Source: Nocardioides perillae
GTDB taxonomy: Bacteria; Actinomycetota; Actinomycetes; Propionibacteriales; Nocardioidaceae
Direction of reading: 5' to 3'
NCBI RefSeq assembly: GCF_013409425.1
Contig: NZ_JACCAC010000001.1
Coordinates: 2,852,001-2,916,000, forward strand
DNA: 64,000 bases
A program made the translations under genes and the position numbers. This document shows, piece by piece, positions 13,179 through 23,135 of this stretch. The notes below the pieces were generated by a model. It did no database searches and was not told where the DNA came from. It saw only the letters and a list, made by a program, of their open reading frames with translations. How positions within the stretch are numbered: the first letter of the stretch is position 1; each line of letters starts with the position of its first letter.

Positions 13179-14153
13179 CTAGCCGGCCGGCGCCTCGTCG
13201 GAGCGGATGTCGATGCGCCACCCCGTCAGGCGGGCGGCGAGGCGGGCGTTCTGCCCCTCCTTGCCGATGGCCAGGGAGAGCTGGAAGTCGGGCACGACCA
13301 CCCGCGCCGAGCGGGCCGCGGCGTCGACGACCTCGACGGAGGTAACCTGGGCCGGCGACAGCGCGTGGGCGACGTAGCGGGCGGGGTCCTCGGCGTAGTC
13401 GACGATGTCGATCTTCTCGCCGTGGAGCTCGGCCATCACGTTGCGCACGCGCTGGCCCATCGGGCCGATGCAGGCACCCTTGGCGTTGACGCCCGGCACG
13501 GTGGCGTGGACCGCGATCTTCGTGCGGTGCCCGGCCTCGCGGGCGAGCCCCGCGATCTCCACGGTGCCGTCGGCGATCTCGGGCACCTCGAGGGCGAAGA
13601 GCTTGCGCACCAGGTTGGGGTGCGAGCGCGACAGCGTGACCTGCGGGCCGCGCATGCCCTTGCGCACCGAGACGACCAGGCACTTCAGCCGCGTGCCGTG
13701 GGGGTACTCCTCGCCGGGGACCCGCTCACCCAGCGGCAGGATCGCCTCGAGCTTGCCGAGGTCGACCAGCACGTCGTCGGGGTTGCGACCCTGCTGCACG
13801 ACGCCGGAGACGATGTCGCCCTCCCGCCCCGAGAACTCGCCGAAGCGCAGGTCGTCCTCGGCGTCGCGCAGACGCTGCAGCATGATCTGCTTCGCCGTCG
13901 TGGCGGCGATGCGCCCGAAGCCCTCCGGGGTGTCCTCGACCTCGCCGACGACGTTGCCCTCGGCGTCGAGCTCGGCGGCCAGCACGCTGACGTGGCCGCT
14001 GCGACGGTCGAGCACGACCCGCGCGCGCTCCTGCGCGCCGGGGGTCTTCTGGTAGGCGGTCAGCAGCGCCTGCTCGATCGCGTCGACGAGCACGTCGAAG
14101 GAGATCTCCTTCTCGCGCTCCAGCATGCGCAGGATGCTCAGGTCGATGTCCAT
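13179..14153 (-). CDS. nusA: Transcription termination/antitermination factor NusA
   Basis: RNA polymerase-associated factor for pausing, termination and antitermination. About 324 aa, the short actinobacterial form without extra C-terminal acidic repeats. N-terminal polymerase-binding domain ([20 protein letters not shown]), S1 domain ([20 protein letters not shown]), then KH domains with [17 protein letters not shown] and a second ending in [21 protein letters not shown] 14153 overlaps the rimP TGA by one base. Reading further upstream would only run through rimP. Confidence 0.97.
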   Translation of the reverse strand: MDIDLSILRMLEREKEISFDVLVDAIEQALLTAYQKTPGAQERARVVLDRRSGHVSVLAAELDAEGNVVGEVEDTPEGFGRIAATTAKQIMLQRLRDAEDDLRFGEFSGREGDIVSGVVQQGRNPDDVLVDLGKLEAILPLGERVPGEEYPHGTRLKCLVVSVRKGMRGPQVTLSRSHPNLVRKLFALEVPEIADGTVEIAGLAREAGHRTKIAVHATVPGVNAKGACIGPMGQRVRNVMAELHGEKIDIVDYAEDPARYVAHALSPAQVTSVEVVDAAARSARVVVPDFQLSLAIGKEGQNARLAARLTGWRIDIRSDEAPAG

Positions 14154-14650
14154 CAGGCGTCCTCTCCGGTGCTGCGGTTGAACTCGACCTGGACCAGCGC
14201 CTTCGCCACGTCGGCGTAGGCCAGCCGCCGCTCGGGGCCGGCGCCGCGCCCCTCGGGCACGAGCTGGACCCCCTCGTCGTCGCTCGCGCCGACGCGGGCG
14301 GTCAGCGTGTCGCCGTCGGTCGTGGTCACGGCGACGAGGCGCCCGGCGTTGCGCCGCCAGTGGCGGGGCAACGTGAGGGGGCGGTCGACGCCGCGGGAGG
14401 TGACCTCGAGCGTGTAGGGCTGCTCGCCCATCACGTCGCTGGCCTCGAGCACGCGGTCGACCTCGCGGGTGGCCTCGGCGACGTCGTCGAGCGTCACGCC
14501 GCCGTCCTTGTCGACCGCGACCCGCAGCACCCGGCGCTTGCCGGCCGGGGTCAGCTCCACGGCCTCCACGTCGAGCGACAGGGCGGCGAGCGGCTCGAGG
14601 AGGGCCTCCTCGACGCGGTCGCGCGTGGTGTCGCGGCTGGCGCTGCTCAT
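14153..14650 (-). CDS. rimP: Ribosome maturation factor RimP
   Basis: Assembly factor for the 30S subunit. 165 aa. Characteristic stretches are [20 protein letters not shown], the [18 protein letters not shown] helix, and [20 protein letters not shown]. First gene of the rimP-nusA-ylxR-infB block. GGGAGG lies about 9 nt before ATG and a TAGGGT box (14691-14686) about 35 nt upstream. Confidence 0.96.
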   Translation of the reverse strand: MSSASRDTTRDRVEEALLEPLAALSLDVEAVELTPAGKRRVLRVAVDKDGGVTLDDVAEATREVDRVLEASDVMGEQPYTLEVTSRGVDRPLTLPRHWRRNAGRLVAVTTTDGDTLTARVGASDDEGVQLVPEGRGAGPERRLAYADVAKALVQVEFNRSTGEDA

Positions 14651-14685
14651 CGGGCGGTGCCTCCCTGTGCTGTTGTCGAGCGCTC

Positions 14686-14691
14686 ACCCTA
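14686..14691 (-). promoter_or_regulatory. -10 box for rimP-nusA operon
   Basis: TAGGGT on the minus strand. Predicted start about 7 nt downstream gives a short leader of about 30 nt carrying the GGGAGG ribosome site of rimP. Confidence 0.55.
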
Positions 14692-14736
14692 ACCCCTCGC
14701 GGCGCCGTCCCCGACCGTCACCGGGACCTCGCTCGC

Positions 14737-14742
14737 TAGGGT
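14737..14742 (+). promoter_or_regulatory. -10 box for the DUF4439 gene (leaderless)
   Basis: TAGGGT followed by 7 nt and then GTG 14750, with no room for a ribosome binding site. Confidence 0.55.
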
Positions 14743-14749
14743 CGGTCGG

Positions 14750-15817
14750 GTGCCCCGCCCCCTCCCCGACGCGCCCCGCGGCGGCCCCCTGCTCGGCCCC
14801 CTGCTCGGCCCCCACGGCGACCGCGCGCACTGCGCGACGACACGGTTGCCGCGCCGCGCACTGCTCGGGCTCGGGATGCTCGTCCCGGCGGTCGCGTGCG
14901 CCCCGCGGGGGTCGGACGCCGGCGGCGCCGTCGCTGCCGCGTGCAGGAACTCGTCCGGTGACGCGGAGCTCCTCACGGCGGCCCTCCGGGCGACCGCCTC
15001 GATCGAGGCCGACCTCGGCGCTGCGGCCGCACGCCACCCGGGCCTGCGCCCCCGGCTGCGGGCGTCGCAGCGCCTGCACGCCGCGCACCGCGGCGTGCTC
15101 GACCCCTCGGGCGAGGGTGTGGACGCGAGCGCCGGGGCTGGGTCGCCGGCACCCCTGCCGCCCACCCGGTCACCGGCAGCCGCGCTCGGGGTGCTGGCCC
15201 GTCGCGAGCGCGTGCTCGCCGACCGCATGGGTGCCCTGGCGGTCGCCGCCGGGTCGGGGCCGTTCGCCCGGCTCCTCGCCTCGTGCGCCGCGGGGGCCCG
15301 GGCCACGGCGGTCACCCTCGGCGCGTCGCCGACGCCGCCCGTGCTGCCCGACCCTGTGGTCGACGACGCGCCGCTGGCCGGCGCCGCCGTGGCCGTGCCT
15401 GCGCTCCAGGACGCGCTCGCCGCGGAGCACGCGGCCGTGTGGGCGCTCGGCGTGCTCGGCGCCCGGACCTCGAGCAGCGCGCAGCCGGGGCTCACCGCGG
15501 CGCTGACCTCGGCGTACGCTGCGCACCGCGACCGCCGCGACCTGCTGCAGGCGCTGCTCGTCGCTCTGGGCGAGGAGCCGGTCGCCGCCGCACCGGCCTA
15601 CGCACTGCCGCCGTCGAGCGGCCCCGACGAGGTCGCCGCGTCGGCGCGTGCGGTCGAGACCCGCTGCGGCACCTGGTGGGCCGCGGCGGTGGAGGCGACC
15701 ACGGGCCCGACCCGGGCCCTGGCGAGCGACGCCCTGGGAGACACCGCGGTCCGCGGGCTCGTCGGCCGGGGAGGTCCCGAGATCTTCCCCGGGGCCGACG
15801 AGCTCGCGGACCGGTAG
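14750..15817 (+). CDS. Ferritin-like (DUF4439) Tat-type lipoprotein
   Basis: 355 aa. The N-terminus contains twin arginines before a hydrophobic stretch ending in a lipobox (RRALLGLGMLVPAVAC, about residues 35-50), so export by Tat and lipid attachment at the Cys are likely. The C-terminal third has a ferritin-like four-helix pattern with DALAAEHAAVWALGVLGA and AYAAHRDRRDLLQALLVALG, matching DUF4439 proteins that sit beside rimP in many actinobacteria. No enzymatic role is known to me. It is divergent from rimP. The GTG start lies 7 nt after TAGGGT, so the mRNA is probably leaderless. Confidence 0.82.
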   Translation: MPRPLPDAPRGGPLLGPLLGPHGDRAHCATTRLPRRALLGLGMLVPAVACAPRGSDAGGAVAAACRNSSGDAELLTAALRATASIEADLGAAAARHPGLRPRLRASQRLHAAHRGVLDPSGEGVDASAGAGSPAPLPPTRSPAAALGVLARRERVLADRMGALAVAAGSGPFARLLASCAAGARATAVTLGASPTPPVLPDPVVDDAPLAGAAVAVPALQDALAAEHAAVWALGVLGARTSSSAQPGLTAALTSAYAAHRDRRDLLQALLVALGEEPVAAAPAYALPPSSGPDEVAASARAVETRCGTWWAAAVEATTGPTRALASDALGDTAVRGLVGRGGPEIFPGADELADR

Positions 15818-15917
15818 CGGACCCTGGGGAGGGGTCCTGCCGCGCTCCTCGTGGGGGTCGGAGCGCGGCGGTCCTGGGTGGTGCCGGTGCTGCGAGGTGC
15901 TGCTGGACGGGACGAGT

Positions 15918-15954
15918 GCTCGCGGTGGTCGACCCCTGCCCGACCACCGCGAGC
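15918..15954. terminator. Perfect 14-bp hairpin
   Basis: GCTCGCGGTGGTCG (15918-15931) and CGACCACCGCGAGC (15941-15954) with loop ACCCCTGCC. Strongest stem in this gap; a symmetric terminator for the converging genes or part of a structured RNA. Confidence 0.6.
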
Positions 15955-16156
15955 CGTCTCGGCTGCTCGCCCCCCCGAGGGGCGGAGCAGGCGGCGGTGC
16001 CGCCTGGGCCGGAGCGCTGCTGCCCCGAGAGCGGCGGCAGCGGTCCGGCGTGTCCTGTGGAGGTGTGCGAGCGGGTCTCCCGGTGGGGGCCGGTGGGGTG
16101 CGACCCGCTCGTGCACAACTCTGCAGCACGCCGCGGTCGGCGCCTAGAGCTCACAG

Positions 16157-16190
16157 CCTGCAGGATCCTGCACTGCAGGAACCTGCAGGA
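16157..16190. repeat. CTGCAGG palindrome cluster
   Basis: Within 34 bp there are three CTGCAGGA and one further CCTGCA unit, including the perfect 14-bp palindrome TGCAGGATCCTGCA (16159-16172) and the near-palindrome CTGCAGGAACCTGCAG (16173-16188). It lies about 50 bp after the proS stop on the minus strand. Function unknown. Confidence 0.65.
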
Positions 16191-16236
16191 CGGTCGGGCC
16201 GGCCGCCGACCCGCCGTCGGCGGGAGGCGGCGGGCC

Positions 16237-18015
16237 TCAGGACCGCACGAGCGCGACGACGTGGTCGACCACGCGGTCGGCGGGCACCTCGGTGCGCTCG
16301 CCGGTGCGCCGGTCCTTGACCTCGACCGTGCCGTCGGCCAGCCCCTTGCCCACCACGACGATCGTCGGGACGCCGATCAGCTCGGCGTCCTTGAACTTCA
16401 CGCCGGGGCTGACCTTGACCCGGTCGTCGTAGAGCAGGTCGAGGCCGTGGGAAGACAGCTCGTGGGCGATCCGCTCGGCGGCGGCGTGCACCGCCTCGTC
16501 CTTGCCGGTGGCGACCAGGTGCACGTCGGCGGGCGCGACGTCGCGCGGCCAGCACAGGCCGAGCTCGTCGTGGGTGCCCTCGGCGATGGCCGCGACCGCG
16601 CGGGACGGCCCGATGCCGTAGGACCCCATCGTGACCGTGACCAGCTTGCCGTGCTCGTCGAGCACCTGCAGGCCGAGCGCCTCGGCGTACTTCCGGCCGA
16701 GCTGGAAGATGTGGCCCATCTCGATGCCGCGCGCGGACTCCAGCACGCCGCCGTCCTCGGCACCGCAGGCCGGGCAGGGGTCGCCGTCACGCACCTCGGC
16801 CACGTCGATCGTGCCGTCGGCGGTGAAGTCGCGGCCGGCGACGAGGTCGAGCACGTGGCTGCCGGGCTCGTCGGCGCCGGTGACCCAGACCGTGCCCTCC
16901 CCGACGCGGGGGTCGAGGAGGTAGCGGACGCCGGCGGGCCGCTCCTCCCCGAGCGCACCGGGTCCGATGTAGCCCTTGGCGAGCGTGGGCCGGGCCGCGA
17001 AGTCCTCGTCGCCGAAGGGCTCGAAGACCACCCCCTCCCCCAGCTTCGACTCCAACCGCTTCAGGTCGACCTCGCGGTCGCCCGGCAGGCCGACCGCGAG
17101 CGCCTCGCGCGTGCCGTCGGGGTGGCGGAGGGCGAAGAGCACGTTCTTGAGGGTGTCGGCGGCGTGCCAGGGCCGGTCGGCGCGCGGGAAGGCCTCGTCG
17201 AGGTGCGCGACCAGGGTGTCGATGGTGGGGGTGCCGGGCGTCTGCTCGGCGTGCGCGGCGGGCACGTCGTCGTACGCCCGGGGCGCGGCCGGCGGGGTGG
17301 TCACGGCCTCCACGTTGGCGGCGTAGTCGCAGCGGTCGCAGCGGACGTAGGTGTCCTCGCCGACGTCGGCCTTGGCGAGGAACTCCTCGGACTTCGAGCC
17401 GCCCATCGCGCCCGCCTCGGCCCGCACCACGACGTACTCGAAGCCGAGCCGGTCGAAGATCCGCACGTAGGCCTCGCGGTGGCGCTGGTAGCTCGCCTCG
17501 AGCCCTGCGTCGTCGACGTCGAAGGAGTAGGAGTCCTTCATCGTGAACTCCCGGCCGCGCAGCAGTCCGGCGCGCGGGCGGGCCTCGTCGCGGTACTTCG
17601 TCTGCACCTGGTAGAGCGAGAGGGGCAGGTCCTTGTAGGAGGAGTAGAGGTCCTTCACCAGGAGCGTGAACATCTCCTCGTGGGTGGGGCCGAGCAGGTA
17701 GTCGGCGCCCTTGCGGTCCTTCAGGCGGAAGATGCCGTCGCCGTACTCCGTCCAGCGGTTGGTCGCCTCGTAGGGCTCGCGGGGCAGCAGCGCCGGGAAG
17801 CTGACCTCCTGCGCGCCGATCGCGTCCATCTCCTCGCGCACGATGCCCTCGACCTTGCGCAGCACGCGCAGGCCCAGCGGCAGCCAGGTGTAGATGCCCG
17901 GGGCCGCACGCCGGACGTAGCCCGCGCGGATCAGCAGCCGGTGGCTCGGCACCTCCGCGTCGGCGGGGTCGTCGCGGAGGGTGCGCACGAACAGCTGGGA
18001 CATCCGGGAGATCAT
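16237..18015 (-). CDS. proS: Prolyl-tRNA synthetase (bacterial type)
   Basis: Class II aminoacyl-tRNA synthetase that charges tRNA-Pro. 592 aa, the long bacterial type with an editing insertion. Motif 1 region [17 protein letters not shown], motif 2 [25 protein letters not shown], the insertion domain (about 225-385), motif 3 [15 protein letters not shown], and the anticodon domain with [23 protein letters not shown] at the C-terminus. The ATG at 18015 follows TAGCCT by 7 nt, suggesting a leaderless mRNA; ATG 18003 is a weaker alternative. Confidence 0.97.
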   Translation of the reverse strand: MISRMSQLFVRTLRDDPADAEVPSHRLLIRAGYVRRAAPGIYTWLPLGLRVLRKVEGIVREEMDAIGAQEVSFPALLPREPYEATNRWTEYGDGIFRLKDRKGADYLLGPTHEEMFTLLVKDLYSSYKDLPLSLYQVQTKYRDEARPRAGLLRGREFTMKDSYSFDVDDAGLEASYQRHREAYVRIFDRLGFEYVVVRAEAGAMGGSKSEEFLAKADVGEDTYVRCDRCDYAANVEAVTTPPAAPRAYDDVPAAHAEQTPGTPTIDTLVAHLDEAFPRADRPWHAADTLKNVLFALRHPDGTREALAVGLPGDREVDLKRLESKLGEGVVFEPFGDEDFAARPTLAKGYIGPGALGEERPAGVRYLLDPRVGEGTVWVTGADEPGSHVLDLVAGRDFTADGTIDVAEVRDGDPCPACGAEDGGVLESARGIEMGHIFQLGRKYAEALGLQVLDEHGKLVTVTMGSYGIGPSRAVAAIAEGTHDELGLCWPRDVAPADVHLVATGKDEAVHAAAERIAHELSSHGLDLLYDDRVKVSPGVKFKDAELIGVPTIVVVGKGLADGTVEVKDRRTGERTEVPADRVVDHVVALVRS

Positions 18016-18022
18016 GCGGCGA

Positions 18023-18028
18023 AGGCTA
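18023..18028 (-). promoter_or_regulatory. -10 box for proS (leaderless)
   Basis: TAGCCT on the minus strand, 7 nt before ATG 18015. Confidence 0.55.
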
Positions 18029-18112
18029 TCCGTGACCCACGGCCGCCCGCGCGCCGGTTGTGCGCGCCCCGTCCTGGGCGCCGGCCCCGCCGTGAGGCGA
18101 GCAGCGTGCGGG

Positions 18113-18487
18113 TCAGGCGCGGCCGGCGCGCCAGGCGGCCCGCACCAGCGGGGCCTGGAGCGGGAGGCGGGCCCAGGCCGCCGGGGCCGGGACCGGGCTG
18201 CGGCCGGCCTGGGCGTCGAGGGCCATCTTCACGTTGCCGGGGAAGACGCCGAGGAGCAGGGCCGCGCTCGCGAGTCCCGCGGGGCGGCGGGTCGCCGGCA
18301 CCAGCAGGCCGGCGGCGCACGCGAGCTCGGCGACACCGCTGGCCTTGATGACCTCGTCGTGCGCGGGCACCCACGACGGCATCAGCGGGCGGAAGACCTG
18401 CGGCCTGACCAGGTGCACGGTGCCGGAGACGAGGAAGGCGCCGACGAGGCCCTTCAGGGTGCGGGTCAGCGGAGCGGGACGGTTCAC
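18113..18487 (-). CDS. DoxX-like small membrane protein
   Basis: 124 aa with about four hydrophobic helices: [54 protein letters not shown] and a C-terminal amphipathic segment. The pattern (conserved FxxxGxxHF-like start, then the FPGNVKMA stretch) resembles DoxX/DUF4267-type proteins, but the match is by eye. GTG 18487 has AGGA about 8 nt upstream. It lies between a GNAT gene and proS on the same strand. Function not known. Confidence 0.7.
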   Translation of the reverse strand: MNRPAPLTRTLKGLVGAFLVSGTVHLVRPQVFRPLMPSWVPAHDEVIKASGVAELACAAGLLVPATRRPAGLASAALLLGVFPGNVKMALDAQAGRSPVPAPAAWARLPLQAPLVRAAWRAGRA

Positions 18488-18551
18488 GGTGGGTCCTGTC
18501 GTGTGCGGGGCGGGGCGGGGCGGTGCGGGCCGGTGCGGGCGGTCCGGTGGG

Positions 18552-19397
18552 TCAGAACATGATCGTGGAGAAGCGGGCGGTCTCGGCGAAGCCGACGCGC
18601 TCGTAGGCGCGGCGGGCCGGGGCGTTCCACTCGTTGACGTAGAGCGAGACCGTGGGCGCGATCTCCGCCCGCACGACCTCGACGACCGCCGCCATCCCCC
18701 GCGCGGCGAGGCCCTCGCCGCGGCGGTCGCGGGGCACGTAGACGCCCTGGATCTGCGCCGCCCGCGGCGAGACGCAGGCGACCTCCGCCTTGAAGACCAC
18801 CCGCCCCTCCTCGAAGCGGGCGAAGGACCAGCCCTTCGAGACCAGCTGCCGCACCCGGGCGCGGTAGAGGTCGGCGCCACCGCCCACCTCGGGGCTGACC
18901 CCGACCTCCTCGGTGTACATCGCGACGCAGGCGGGGTAGAGCGCCTCGAGGTCGGCGGGCTCCGTGCGGCGCACGGCCGGGTCGGGCGCGATGCTCGGCG
19001 GGCCGGCGATCTCGAGGTGGGGCTGGCGCCAGCGCACGTCGCGCGGGCTCCCCCACCCCTCGGCCGCGACCCGCCAGAAGGCCTCGACCGCCTCGTGGGG
19101 GCCCACCACGGTGGACGCGCTGCGACCGCGGGCCAGGGCCCGCTCGGCGAACGCGACGGCGTCGTCGGGCGTGGCCTCGATCGGCACGAGGTTGGCGCCG
19201 ACGTGGCACGCCGCGACGAGGCGGCCGTCGTCGAAGCGGCCCCACACCTCGCCGCCGAGCCAGCGGGGGTCGAGGTTGGTGGTGCGCGCGCGGTGCTCGG
19301 CGAAGACGTTGAGCACCGGGTGGCGGGCGGTCAGCTCGAGGAAGGCCTGCAGGTCCGGTGCCCCGAGCACGTGGACGCCGTGGCGGATGTCGAGCAC
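18552..19397 (-). CDS. GNAT N-acetyltransferase with N-terminal DUF4081-type domain
   Basis: 281 aa. The N-terminal half (about 1-130) has a DUF4081-like pattern with HPVLNVFAEHR and WGRFDDGRLVAACHVGANLVP; the C-terminal half is GNAT, with the acetyl-CoA loop VYVPRDRRGEGLAARGMAAV and the ending YVNEWNAPARRAYERVGF. This architecture next to ispG is widespread in actinobacteria. Substrate unknown. GTG 19397 lies 6 nt after TAGGCT, so translation is probably leaderless. Confidence 0.87.
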   Translation of the reverse strand: MLDIRHGVHVLGAPDLQAFLELTARHPVLNVFAEHRARTTNLDPRWLGGEVWGRFDDGRLVAACHVGANLVPIEATPDDAVAFAERALARGRSASTVVGPHEAVEAFWRVAAEGWGSPRDVRWRQPHLEIAGPPSIAPDPAVRRTEPADLEALYPACVAMYTEEVGVSPEVGGGADLYRARVRQLVSKGWSFARFEEGRVVFKAEVACVSPRAAQIQGVYVPRDRRGEGLAARGMAAVVEVVRAEIAPTVSLYVNEWNAPARRAYERVGFAETARFSTIMF

Positions 19398-19403
19398 GGC
19401 CCG

Positions 19404-19409
19404 AGCCTA
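19404..19409 (-). promoter_or_regulatory. -10 box for GNAT gene (leaderless)
   Basis: TAGGCT on the minus strand, 6 nt before GTG 19397. Confidence 0.55.
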
Positions 19410-19431
19410 GTGCGACCGGCCGGCGGTGGCG

Positions 19432-20583
19432 TCAGGAGACGGTGACCTGCGCTCCCGCGCCGTCGACGCTCTCCATCCCCTCGGCGATGCGCATGGCCTC
19501 CTCGATGAGGGTCTCCACGATCTGCGACTCGGGGACGGTCTTGACGACCTCGCCCTTGACGAAGATCTGGCCCTTGCCGTTGCCGGAGGCGACGCCGAGG
19601 TCGGCCTCGCGCGCCTCGCCCGGGCCGTTGACGACGCAGCCCATCACCGCGACGCGCAGCGGCACCTCGAGCCCGTCGAGGCCGGCGGTGACCTCGTCGG
19701 CCAGCTTGTAGACGTCGACCTGGGCGCGCCCGCACGAGGGGCAGGAGACGATCTCGAGCCGCCGAGGGCGCAGGTTGAGCGACTCGAGGATCTGCAGACC
19801 GACCTTGACCTCCTCGACGGGCGGGGCCGAGAGCGAGACCCGGATGGTGTCGCCGATGCCCTGGGAGAGCAGGTGGCCGAAGGCCACGGCGGACTTGATG
19901 GTGCCCTGGAAGGCCGGGCCTGCCTCGGTCACGCCGAGGTGCAGCGGCCAGTCGCCCTCGGCGGCGAGCATCTCGTAGGCGCGCACCATGACGACGGGGT
20001 CGTTGTGCTTGACCGAGATCTTGAAGTCGCGGAAGCCGTGCTCCTCGAAGAGGCTCGCCTCCCACTTGGCCGACTCGACCAGGGCCTCGGGGGTGGCCTT
20101 GCCGTACTTCTCGAGCAGCCGCTTGTCGAGCGAGCCAGCGTTGACGCCGATGCGGATGGAGGTGCCGCGGTCCTGCGCCGCGCGCGCGATCTCCTTGACC
20201 TGGTCGTCGAACTTGCGGATGTTGCCGGGGTTGACCCGGACCGCCGCGCAGCCGGCGTCGATCGCGGCGAAGACGTACTTCGGCTGGAAGTGGATGTCGG
20301 CGATGACCGGGATCTGCGACTTGGCCGCGATCGCCGGAAGCGCGTCGGCGTCGTCCTGGCTGGGGCAGGCCACGCGCACGATGTCGCAGCCGGAGGCCGT
20401 CAGCTCGGCGATCTGCTGCAGCGTCGCGTTGACGTCGCTCGTGAGCGTCGTGGTCATCGACTGCACCGACACCGGGTGCTCGCTCCCGACGCCGACCTTG
20501 CCCACGCGGATCTGGCGCGTCGGGCGCCGCGGCGCGAGGACCGGGGGCGGGGCGGCGGGCATGCCGAGGCTGACGGTGCTCAT
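19432..20583 (-). CDS. ispG: 4-hydroxy-3-methylbut-2-enyl diphosphate synthase
   Basis: Iron-sulfur enzyme of the MEP isoprenoid pathway that converts MEcPP to HMBPP. 383 aa. Barrel motifs [30 protein letters not shown] and [10 protein letters not shown]; the C-terminal 4Fe-4S domain shows [11 protein letters not shown] and [17 protein letters not shown] 20583 follows TAGCCT by 7 nt; GGAGG lies only 2 nt before the start, too near for normal ribosome binding, so it is probably leaderless. Clusters with dxr and rseP. Confidence 0.98.
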   Translation of the reverse strand: MSTVSLGMPAAPPPVLAPRRPTRQIRVGKVGVGSEHPVSVQSMTTTLTSDVNATLQQIAELTASGCDIVRVACPSQDDADALPAIAAKSQIPVIADIHFQPKYVFAAIDAGCAAVRVNPGNIRKFDDQVKEIARAAQDRGTSIRIGVNAGSLDKRLLEKYGKATPEALVESAKWEASLFEEHGFRDFKISVKHNDPVVMVRAYEMLAAEGDWPLHLGVTEAGPAFQGTIKSAVAFGHLLSQGIGDTIRVSLSAPPVEEVKVGLQILESLNLRPRRLEIVSCPSCGRAQVDVYKLADEVTAGLDGLEVPLRVAVMGCVVNGPGEAREADLGVASGNGKGQIFVKGEVVKTVPESQIVETLIEEAMRIAEGMESVDGAGAQVTVS

Positions 20584-20590
20584 GGCCTCC

Positions 20591-20596
20591 AGGCTA
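20591..20596 (-). promoter_or_regulatory. -10 box for ispG (leaderless)
   Basis: TAGCCT on the minus strand, 7 nt before ATG 20583. Confidence 0.55.
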
Positions 20597-20629
20597 CCGG
20601 CGGGGCCCCGCCCGCCCCCACGGGTCCGG

Positions 20630-21985
20630 TCAGGTGCCGTAGGGGCTGATCGGGACGACGAGGTCGCCGACGATGAGCACGACGCCCATGACGAGGAGCG
20701 CGGCCCCCACGACGTACGCGACGGGGAGCAGCTTGGCCACGTCGACGTAGCCCGGGTCGGGGCGACGGCGCACCCGCGCGACGCCGCGTCGCAGCGCCTC
20801 CCACAGCGCGCCGGCGATGTGGCCGCCGTCCAGCGGCAGCAGCGGCAGGAAGTTGAACATGCCGATGAACAGGTTGAACCCGGCGATGAGCAGCAGCAGG
20901 AAGGCGACCTTGTCGGTGCTGGGGATGAGGTCGGTCGAGGCGGTCTCGCCGGCGATCCGGCCGCCGCCGACGATGCTGACCGGGCTGTCGAGGGCGCGCT
21001 CCTCGAGCCCGACGACCGCGCGGGCGACGCCCCACACCTCCTGCGGCAGGGTGGCGATCGCCTGCACGGTGTCGACGGTCATCTCGCCCATCTCGCCCAG
21101 GGTGTAGAGCGGGCCGCCGGTCACCAGGCCCTCGAAGGAGGGGCTGACGCCGAGGAAGCCGACCTGGCGCAGGGTCTCGTCCTCCAGCGAGGTCGGTCGC
21201 GCCGTGACCGTCGTGTCGGTCTCGACCGTGAGGCGTTCGCCGTCGCGGACCAGCTCGATCGTGGCGGCACCGTCGGCGTTGCCGCGGATCAGCCCCTGCA
21301 GCTGCTCCCAGCCGGTGACCTCGGTGCCGTTGAAGGCCACGATCTCGTCGCCCTGCTGCAGGCCGGCCTCGGCCGCGGGGCTCGGCGGGTCGGCGGGGGT
21401 GCAGTCGCGCCCGGCCTCCTCGGCCGGGATCACGCACTGCGACACCGCGGAGACGGTCGGGGTGATGACCGGGTCGCCGGGGTTGCCGTAGGTCGCGAAG
21501 ACGCCGGTGAAGACCGCGAAGGCGATGAGCAGGTTGACGGTGGGGCCGCCGGCCATCACCACGACCTTCTTCCACCACGCCATCTTGTAGAACAGCCGCG
21601 GCTCGTCCTCGGGGCCGATCAGCTCCCACTCGGCCGAGCGGGCGTCGGAGACCAGCTGGGTGAACAACCCGGTGTTGGAGCGGCGGACCCGGTGCACCGG
21701 GGCGCCGTGCTCGTCGACGCCGGCGGGCTCGGCGAGGTCGTCGCCGCCCGGGGGCAGCATACCGACGATCTTGACGTAGCCGCCGAGCGGGATCGCCTTG
21801 AGGCCGTACTCCGTCTCGCCCACCTGACGGCTCCACACCGTGGGGCCGAAGCCCACGAAGTACTGCGTGACCTTCCCGCCGAACTTCTTCGCCGGCACCA
21901 TGTGGCCGACCTCGTGCAGGCCGATCGAGACCAGGATCGCGACGGCGAAGACCAGGACGCCGAGGAGGTAGAGCAGCGCGGTCAT
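20630..21985 (-). CDS. rseP: Site-2 membrane metalloprotease (RseP/Rip1-like)
   Basis: Intramembrane zinc protease that cuts anti-sigma factors or other membrane proteins. About 451 aa. The first helix carries the zinc motif LHEVGHMV (HExxH, residues about 24-28). A PDZ domain is central ([17 protein letters not shown]), and the last helices hold the third zinc ligand in [17 protein letters not shown] 21985 overlaps the dxr stop as ATGA, the usual dxr-rseP-ispG order. Target unknown in this organism. Confidence 0.95.
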   Translation of the reverse strand: MTALLYLLGVLVFAVAILVSIGLHEVGHMVPAKKFGGKVTQYFVGFGPTVWSRQVGETEYGLKAIPLGGYVKIVGMLPPGGDDLAEPAGVDEHGAPVHRVRRSNTGLFTQLVSDARSAEWELIGPEDEPRLFYKMAWWKKVVVMAGGPTVNLLIAFAVFTGVFATYGNPGDPVITPTVSAVSQCVIPAEEAGRDCTPADPPSPAAEAGLQQGDEIVAFNGTEVTGWEQLQGLIRGNADGAATIELVRDGERLTVETDTTVTARPTSLEDETLRQVGFLGVSPSFEGLVTGGPLYTLGEMGEMTVDTVQAIATLPQEVWGVARAVVGLEERALDSPVSIVGGGRIAGETASTDLIPSTDKVAFLLLLIAGFNLFIGMFNFLPLLPLDGGHIAGALWEALRRGVARVRRRPDPGYVDVAKLLPVAYVVGAALLVMGVVLIVGDLVVPISPYGT

Positions 21986-23091
21986 GAGGTGGGGGTGGTC
22001 CCTTCGATCACGCGCGCGGCCTCCGCGCGCGCCCAGGCGTCCGCGGCGAGCACGTCGTCGACGGACAGGTCGTCCTCCTCCGAGCGTACGTCGTGGCGCG
22101 CGAGCACGCGGTCGATCGTCGCGACGACGTCGGGGAAGGCCAGCGCACCCGCGTGGAACTGCTCCACGCAGACCTCGTTGGCGGCGTTGTAGACCGCGGG
22201 CGCGGTGCCGCCTCGTCGTCCCGCCTCGCGCGCGAGGCGGACGGCCGGGAAGGCGTCGTCGTCGATCGGCTCGAAGCGCCAGTCCGCGGCCTGCCGCCAG
22301 TCCACCGGCGTCTCCGCGCCGGGCACCCGGTCGGGCCACGCCAGGCCCATCGCGATCGGCACCATCATCGTCGGCAGCCCGATCTGGGCGACCACGGCGC
22401 CGTCGGTGAACTCCACCATGGAGTGCACGAGCTGCTGGGGGTGCACGACGACCTCGATGTCGTCGTAGGCCACGTCGAAGAGCAGGTGCGCCTCGATCAC
22501 CTCCAGGCCCTTGTTGACCAAGGTGGCGGAGTTGGTGGTGATGACGGTGCCCATCGCGAAGTTGGGGTGGGCCAGCGCCTGCGCCGGGGTGACGTCGCGC
22601 AGCTGCGCGGGGGTGCGGCCCCGGAAGGGCCCGCCGCTCGCGGTGAGCACCAGTCGGCGCACCTCCTCGCGGCGCCCGGCGCGCAGGCTCTGCGCGATCG
22701 CGCTGTGCTCGGAGTCGACCGGCACCACCTGGCCGGGCGCCGCGGCGCGGGTGACCAGCGGACCGCCGATGATGAGCGACTCCTTGTTGGCCAGCGCGAT
22801 CGTCGTGCCGGCCGCGAGCGCGGCCAGCGTGGGCCGCAGCCCCACGGCGCCGGTGATGCCGTTGAGCACGACGTCGCACGCCATCGCGGCGGCGGTGACG
22901 GAGGCGTCCTCGCCGAGGCCCGCGAAGGCCGGCCGGAACTCCGCGACCTGCTGCTCGAACAGCTGCTCCTGCGAGCCGCCGGCCGTCAGCGCCACGACCC
23001 GGAAGCGGTCGGGGTGGCGGCGCGCGAGGTCGAGGGCCTGCGTGCCGATGGACCCGGTCGAGCCCAGGATGACCACGTCTCGTCTGCTCAC
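21982..23091 (-). CDS. dxr: 1-deoxy-D-xylulose-5-phosphate reductoisomerase
   Basis: First committed step of the MEP isoprenoid pathway, NADPH dependent. About 369 aa. Rossmann start VVILGSTGSIGTQALDL, then LANKESLIIGG, the metal/substrate region PVDSEHSAIAQSL, TASGGPFRGR and HPNFAMGTVITTNSATLVNKGLE read in two parts. GTG 23091 gives the expected N-terminus (VSRRDVVILG). The stop is coupled to rseP by ATGA. Operon with rseP; ispG follows with its own promoter. Confidence 0.97.
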   Translation of the reverse strand: MSRRDVVILGSTGSIGTQALDLARRHPDRFRVVALTAGGSQEQLFEQQVAEFRPAFAGLGEDASVTAAAMACDVVLNGITGAVGLRPTLAALAAGTTIALANKESLIIGGPLVTRAAAPGQVVPVDSEHSAIAQSLRAGRREEVRRLVLTASGGPFRGRTPAQLRDVTPAQALAHPNFAMGTVITTNSATLVNKGLEVIEAHLLFDVAYDDIEVVVHPQQLVHSMVEFTDGAVVAQIGLPTMMVPIAMGLAWPDRVPGAETPVDWRQAADWRFEPIDDDAFPAVRLAREAGRRGGTAPAVYNAANEVCVEQFHAGALAFPDVVATIDRVLARHDVRSEEDDLSVDDVLAADAWARAEAARVIEGTTPTS

Positions 23092-23135
23092 GGCCGACGA
23101 GTCTCGCAGGTGGAGGGGCGCGACCCTGCGCGGCG

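Larger units (their letters stand above)
15818..16236. other. Structured 419-bp noncoding region between convergent genes
   Basis: No credible coding sequence: the open frames are Arg/Ala-rich and lack a start signal. Six stem-loops follow one another: 15839-15869 (10-bp perfect), 15918-15954 (14-bp perfect, 9-nt loop), 15963-15990 (11 pairs with a bulge), 15988-16006 (8-bp perfect, 3-nt loop; its left arm shares CAG with the previous one), 16008-16049 (two stems of 5 and 10 with a mismatch) and 16068-16111 (10-bp perfect, 24-nt loop). A CTGCAGG cluster lies at 16157-16190. The first stems probably terminate the lipoprotein gene, the last proS. A noncoding RNA is possible. Confidence 0.7.

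Noticed and set aside
15963..15990. Possible 6C RNA (hairpin with a run of seven C)
   Set aside because: The actinobacterial 6C motif needs two neighbouring hairpins with C-runs in their loops. Here most of the C-run pairs in a stem and only one such hairpin is seen.
15492..16154. Open frames within the gap between the DUF4439 gene and proS as possible small genes
   Set aside because: Translations are Arg/Ala/Pro-rich with no start signal, and the segment is dominated by inverted repeats.
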